Notes under the pieces: generated by a model
Told to the model about the DNA's origin: nothing
Databases searched by the model: none
What the model saw: only the letters and a program-made list of their open reading frames with translations
In this document: in pieces, positions 5,374-6,119 of the stretch
Layout: each line of letters starts with the position of its first letter
Numbering within the stretch: the first letter of the stretch is position 1
NCBI GenBank assembly: GCA_050299435.1
Contig: JBNKVX010000128.1
Location: 1-6,119 of the forward strand
Length of the DNA stretch: 6,119 bases
DNA from: 1162T-S-0a-05 sp050299435
GTDB taxonomy: Bacteria > Pseudomonadota > Gammaproteobacteria > Pseudomonadales > Cellvibrionaceae
Reading direction: 5' to 3'
Translations under genes and position numbers: made by a program

Positions 5374-6080
5374 AAACCGTGCTTGGGTCTAGTCCATGCT
5401 TTTTGCCAATTAAAGTTATTCGCTTTCACCAAGCTCTGCAAGCGTAATTCGAATTCTGAGCGAGAAATTTCTTTCGCACCAAAGGAAAGTAAATAGTCTG
5501 TGTAAACCTGGCAATCAATTAATTCAAATTTCCATTCTCTCAATTGATTACACAAGGTCACAAAAGCCAGTCTGGATGCACCAGAGATGGCACTAAACAT
5601 AGACTCTCCAAAAAACACTTTGCCCAGTGCGATGCCGTATAGCCCACCAACTAAATCACCGGCCTGCCAAACTTCAACAGAATGTGCGTATCCCTGGCGA
5701 TGCAACTCAATGTAGGCGTCACGCATATCGTTGGTGATCCAGGTTCCCTCGCCATCTCGGGGGGCTGAGGCACAACGGGCAATGACAGCGGGAAAATCTT
5801 CGTCAACAGTAAATTCAAAGTGCGCTTTGGCCGCCAATTTCCGTGTGCTGCGACCAATGTGTAATTCGGCAGGAAACAAAACCAGGCGCGGGTCTGGCGT
5901 CCACCACAGAAGAGGCTGATTTTCACTGTACCAGGGAAAAATGCCGCGTGAATAAGCGGCAATTAATCGCCGTGGTTGGAGGTCTCCCCCTGCTGCCAAC
6001 AAGCCATTGGGATCTTCCAGCGCAAGGGTGGTTTCGGGGAAATCAGTACTGTCAGGCGGCAGCCAGGTAATTTGCCCCAT
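5370..6080 (-). CDS. aat: Leucyl/phenylalanyl-tRNA-protein transferase
   Basis: Aat transfers Leu or Phe from aminoacyl-tRNA to proteins with N-terminal Lys or Arg (EC 2.3.2.6), creating primary N-degrons for ClpS-ClpAP. The 236 residues match the family length. Characteristic blocks: EDPNGLLAAGGDL (22-34), RGIFPWYS with Trp50, LLWWTPDPR (57-65), EGTWIT with Trp114, GYAHSVEVW (130-138), LVGGLYG (143-149), FFGESMFS with Glu159, and LIDCQ with Asp189 and Gln191. The last three residues correspond to E. coli Glu156, Asp186 and Gln188 of the active site. After LIDCQ the usual His (E. coli QVLNDH) is Tyr196 here (QVYTDY), and the Asn-Ala-Ser motif after MFS reads GAS. The rest, including the SFGAKEISR motif, is conserved, so I expect a working enzyme. 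The start lies 7 bp after the trxB stop and the end overlaps bpt, which implies one transcript. Confidence 0.97.
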   Translation of the reverse strand: MGQITWLPPDSTDFPETTLALEDPNGLLAAGGDLQPRRLIAAYSRGIFPWYSENQPLLWWTPDPRLVLFPAELHIGRSTRKLAAKAHFEFTVDEDFPAVIARCASAPRDGEGTWITNDMRDAYIELHRQGYAHSVEVWQAGDLVGGLYGIALGKVFFGESMFSAISGASRLAFVTLCNQLREWKFELIDCQVYTDYLLSFGAKEISRSEFELRLQSLVKANNFNWQKAWTRPKHGL

Positions 6081-6087
6081 TATTGCT

Positions 6088-6119
6088 CTATTTCAGGTTG
6101 TCGAGATACTTCTCGGCAT
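6088..6119 (-). CDS. trxB: Thioredoxin reductase, last codons only
   Basis: Reading in from the right edge on the minus strand gives the end of an open frame, (D)AEKYLDNLK followed by TAG at 6090-6088. The DAE(K/R)YLD ending is typical of bacterial thioredoxin reductase, the FAD enzyme that reduces thioredoxin with NADPH. trxB is the usual upstream neighbour of aat in this gene order. Only ten codons are visible, so the identity rests on the short match plus context. The stop is 7 bp from the aat start, suggesting co-transcription. Confidence 0.7.
   Translation of the reverse strand, partial: AEKYLDNLK

Noticed and set aside
5257..5496. Open frame on the + strand across the bpt/aat junction (79 codons)
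   Set aside because: It lies opposite two clearly coding genes, resembles no known family and is a shadow of their codon use. The same applies to the other antisense or shifted frames over icd, clpS, clpA and aat.
1..6119. A new defence, mobile or biosynthetic system
   Set aside because: All eight genes belong to well-known families in a conserved order. There are no repeats, transposase or integrase genes, or compositional breaks that would suggest an insertion.

Overview
The window is a conserved housekeeping locus from a gammaproteobacterium. Every protein resembles its counterpart in Pseudomonas and related orders, and the order icd > < cspD / clpS > clpA > < infA, bpt < aat < trxB is the one I know from Pseudomonas-type genomes. 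The moderate, slightly AT-leaning base composition and the sequence details suggest a relative such as a marine Cellvibrionales-type bacterium rather than Pseudomonas itself. That genus-level guess is inference only. I see no mobile element, CRISPR array, tRNA, rRNA or phage gene, and no intergenic gap longer than about 235 bp.

Layout. Positions 1-1022 (+) carry the C-terminal 339 or so codons of a monomeric NADP-dependent isocitrate dehydrogenase. It converges on a cspD-type cold-shock gene (1107-1397, -), with an imperfect hairpin between the two stops. A 234-bp divergent region (1398-1631) holds a good sigma70-like promoter and a structured leader for cspD, and a weaker promoter candidate for clpS. 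clpS (1632-2009) and clpA (2034-4298) follow on the + strand, 24 bp apart. clpA converges on infA (4336-4554, -). Its stop codon lies inside a perfect 13-bp hairpin that probably terminates transcription from both sides. Upstream of infA on the minus strand lie bpt (4660-5373) and aat (5370-6080), overlapping by 4 bp, and then the last ten codons of trxB, which runs off the right edge. trxB, aat and bpt look like one transcription unit. infA, 105 bp further on, may have its own promoter.

How the genes work together. aat and bpt encode the two aminoacyl-tRNA-protein transferases that add Leu/Phe to N-terminal Lys/Arg, and Leu to N-terminal Asp/Glu. ClpS recognises the resulting N-degrons, and ClpA (with ClpP, not in this window) unfolds the substrates. 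The window therefore holds every dedicated component of the bacterial N-end rule pathway except the peptidase, with the translation factor IF-1 between the two halves and the stationary-phase protein CspD next to clpS. This is a well-known arrangement, not a new system. What deserves a second look is small-scale: a perfect Shine-Dalgarno-like sequence inside clpA at a domain boundary, overlapping potential hairpins at the cspD ribosome binding site, the terminator that contains the clpA stop, an IGF rather than IGL ClpP-docking loop in ClpA, and a His-to-Tyr change in an otherwise conserved Aat motif.
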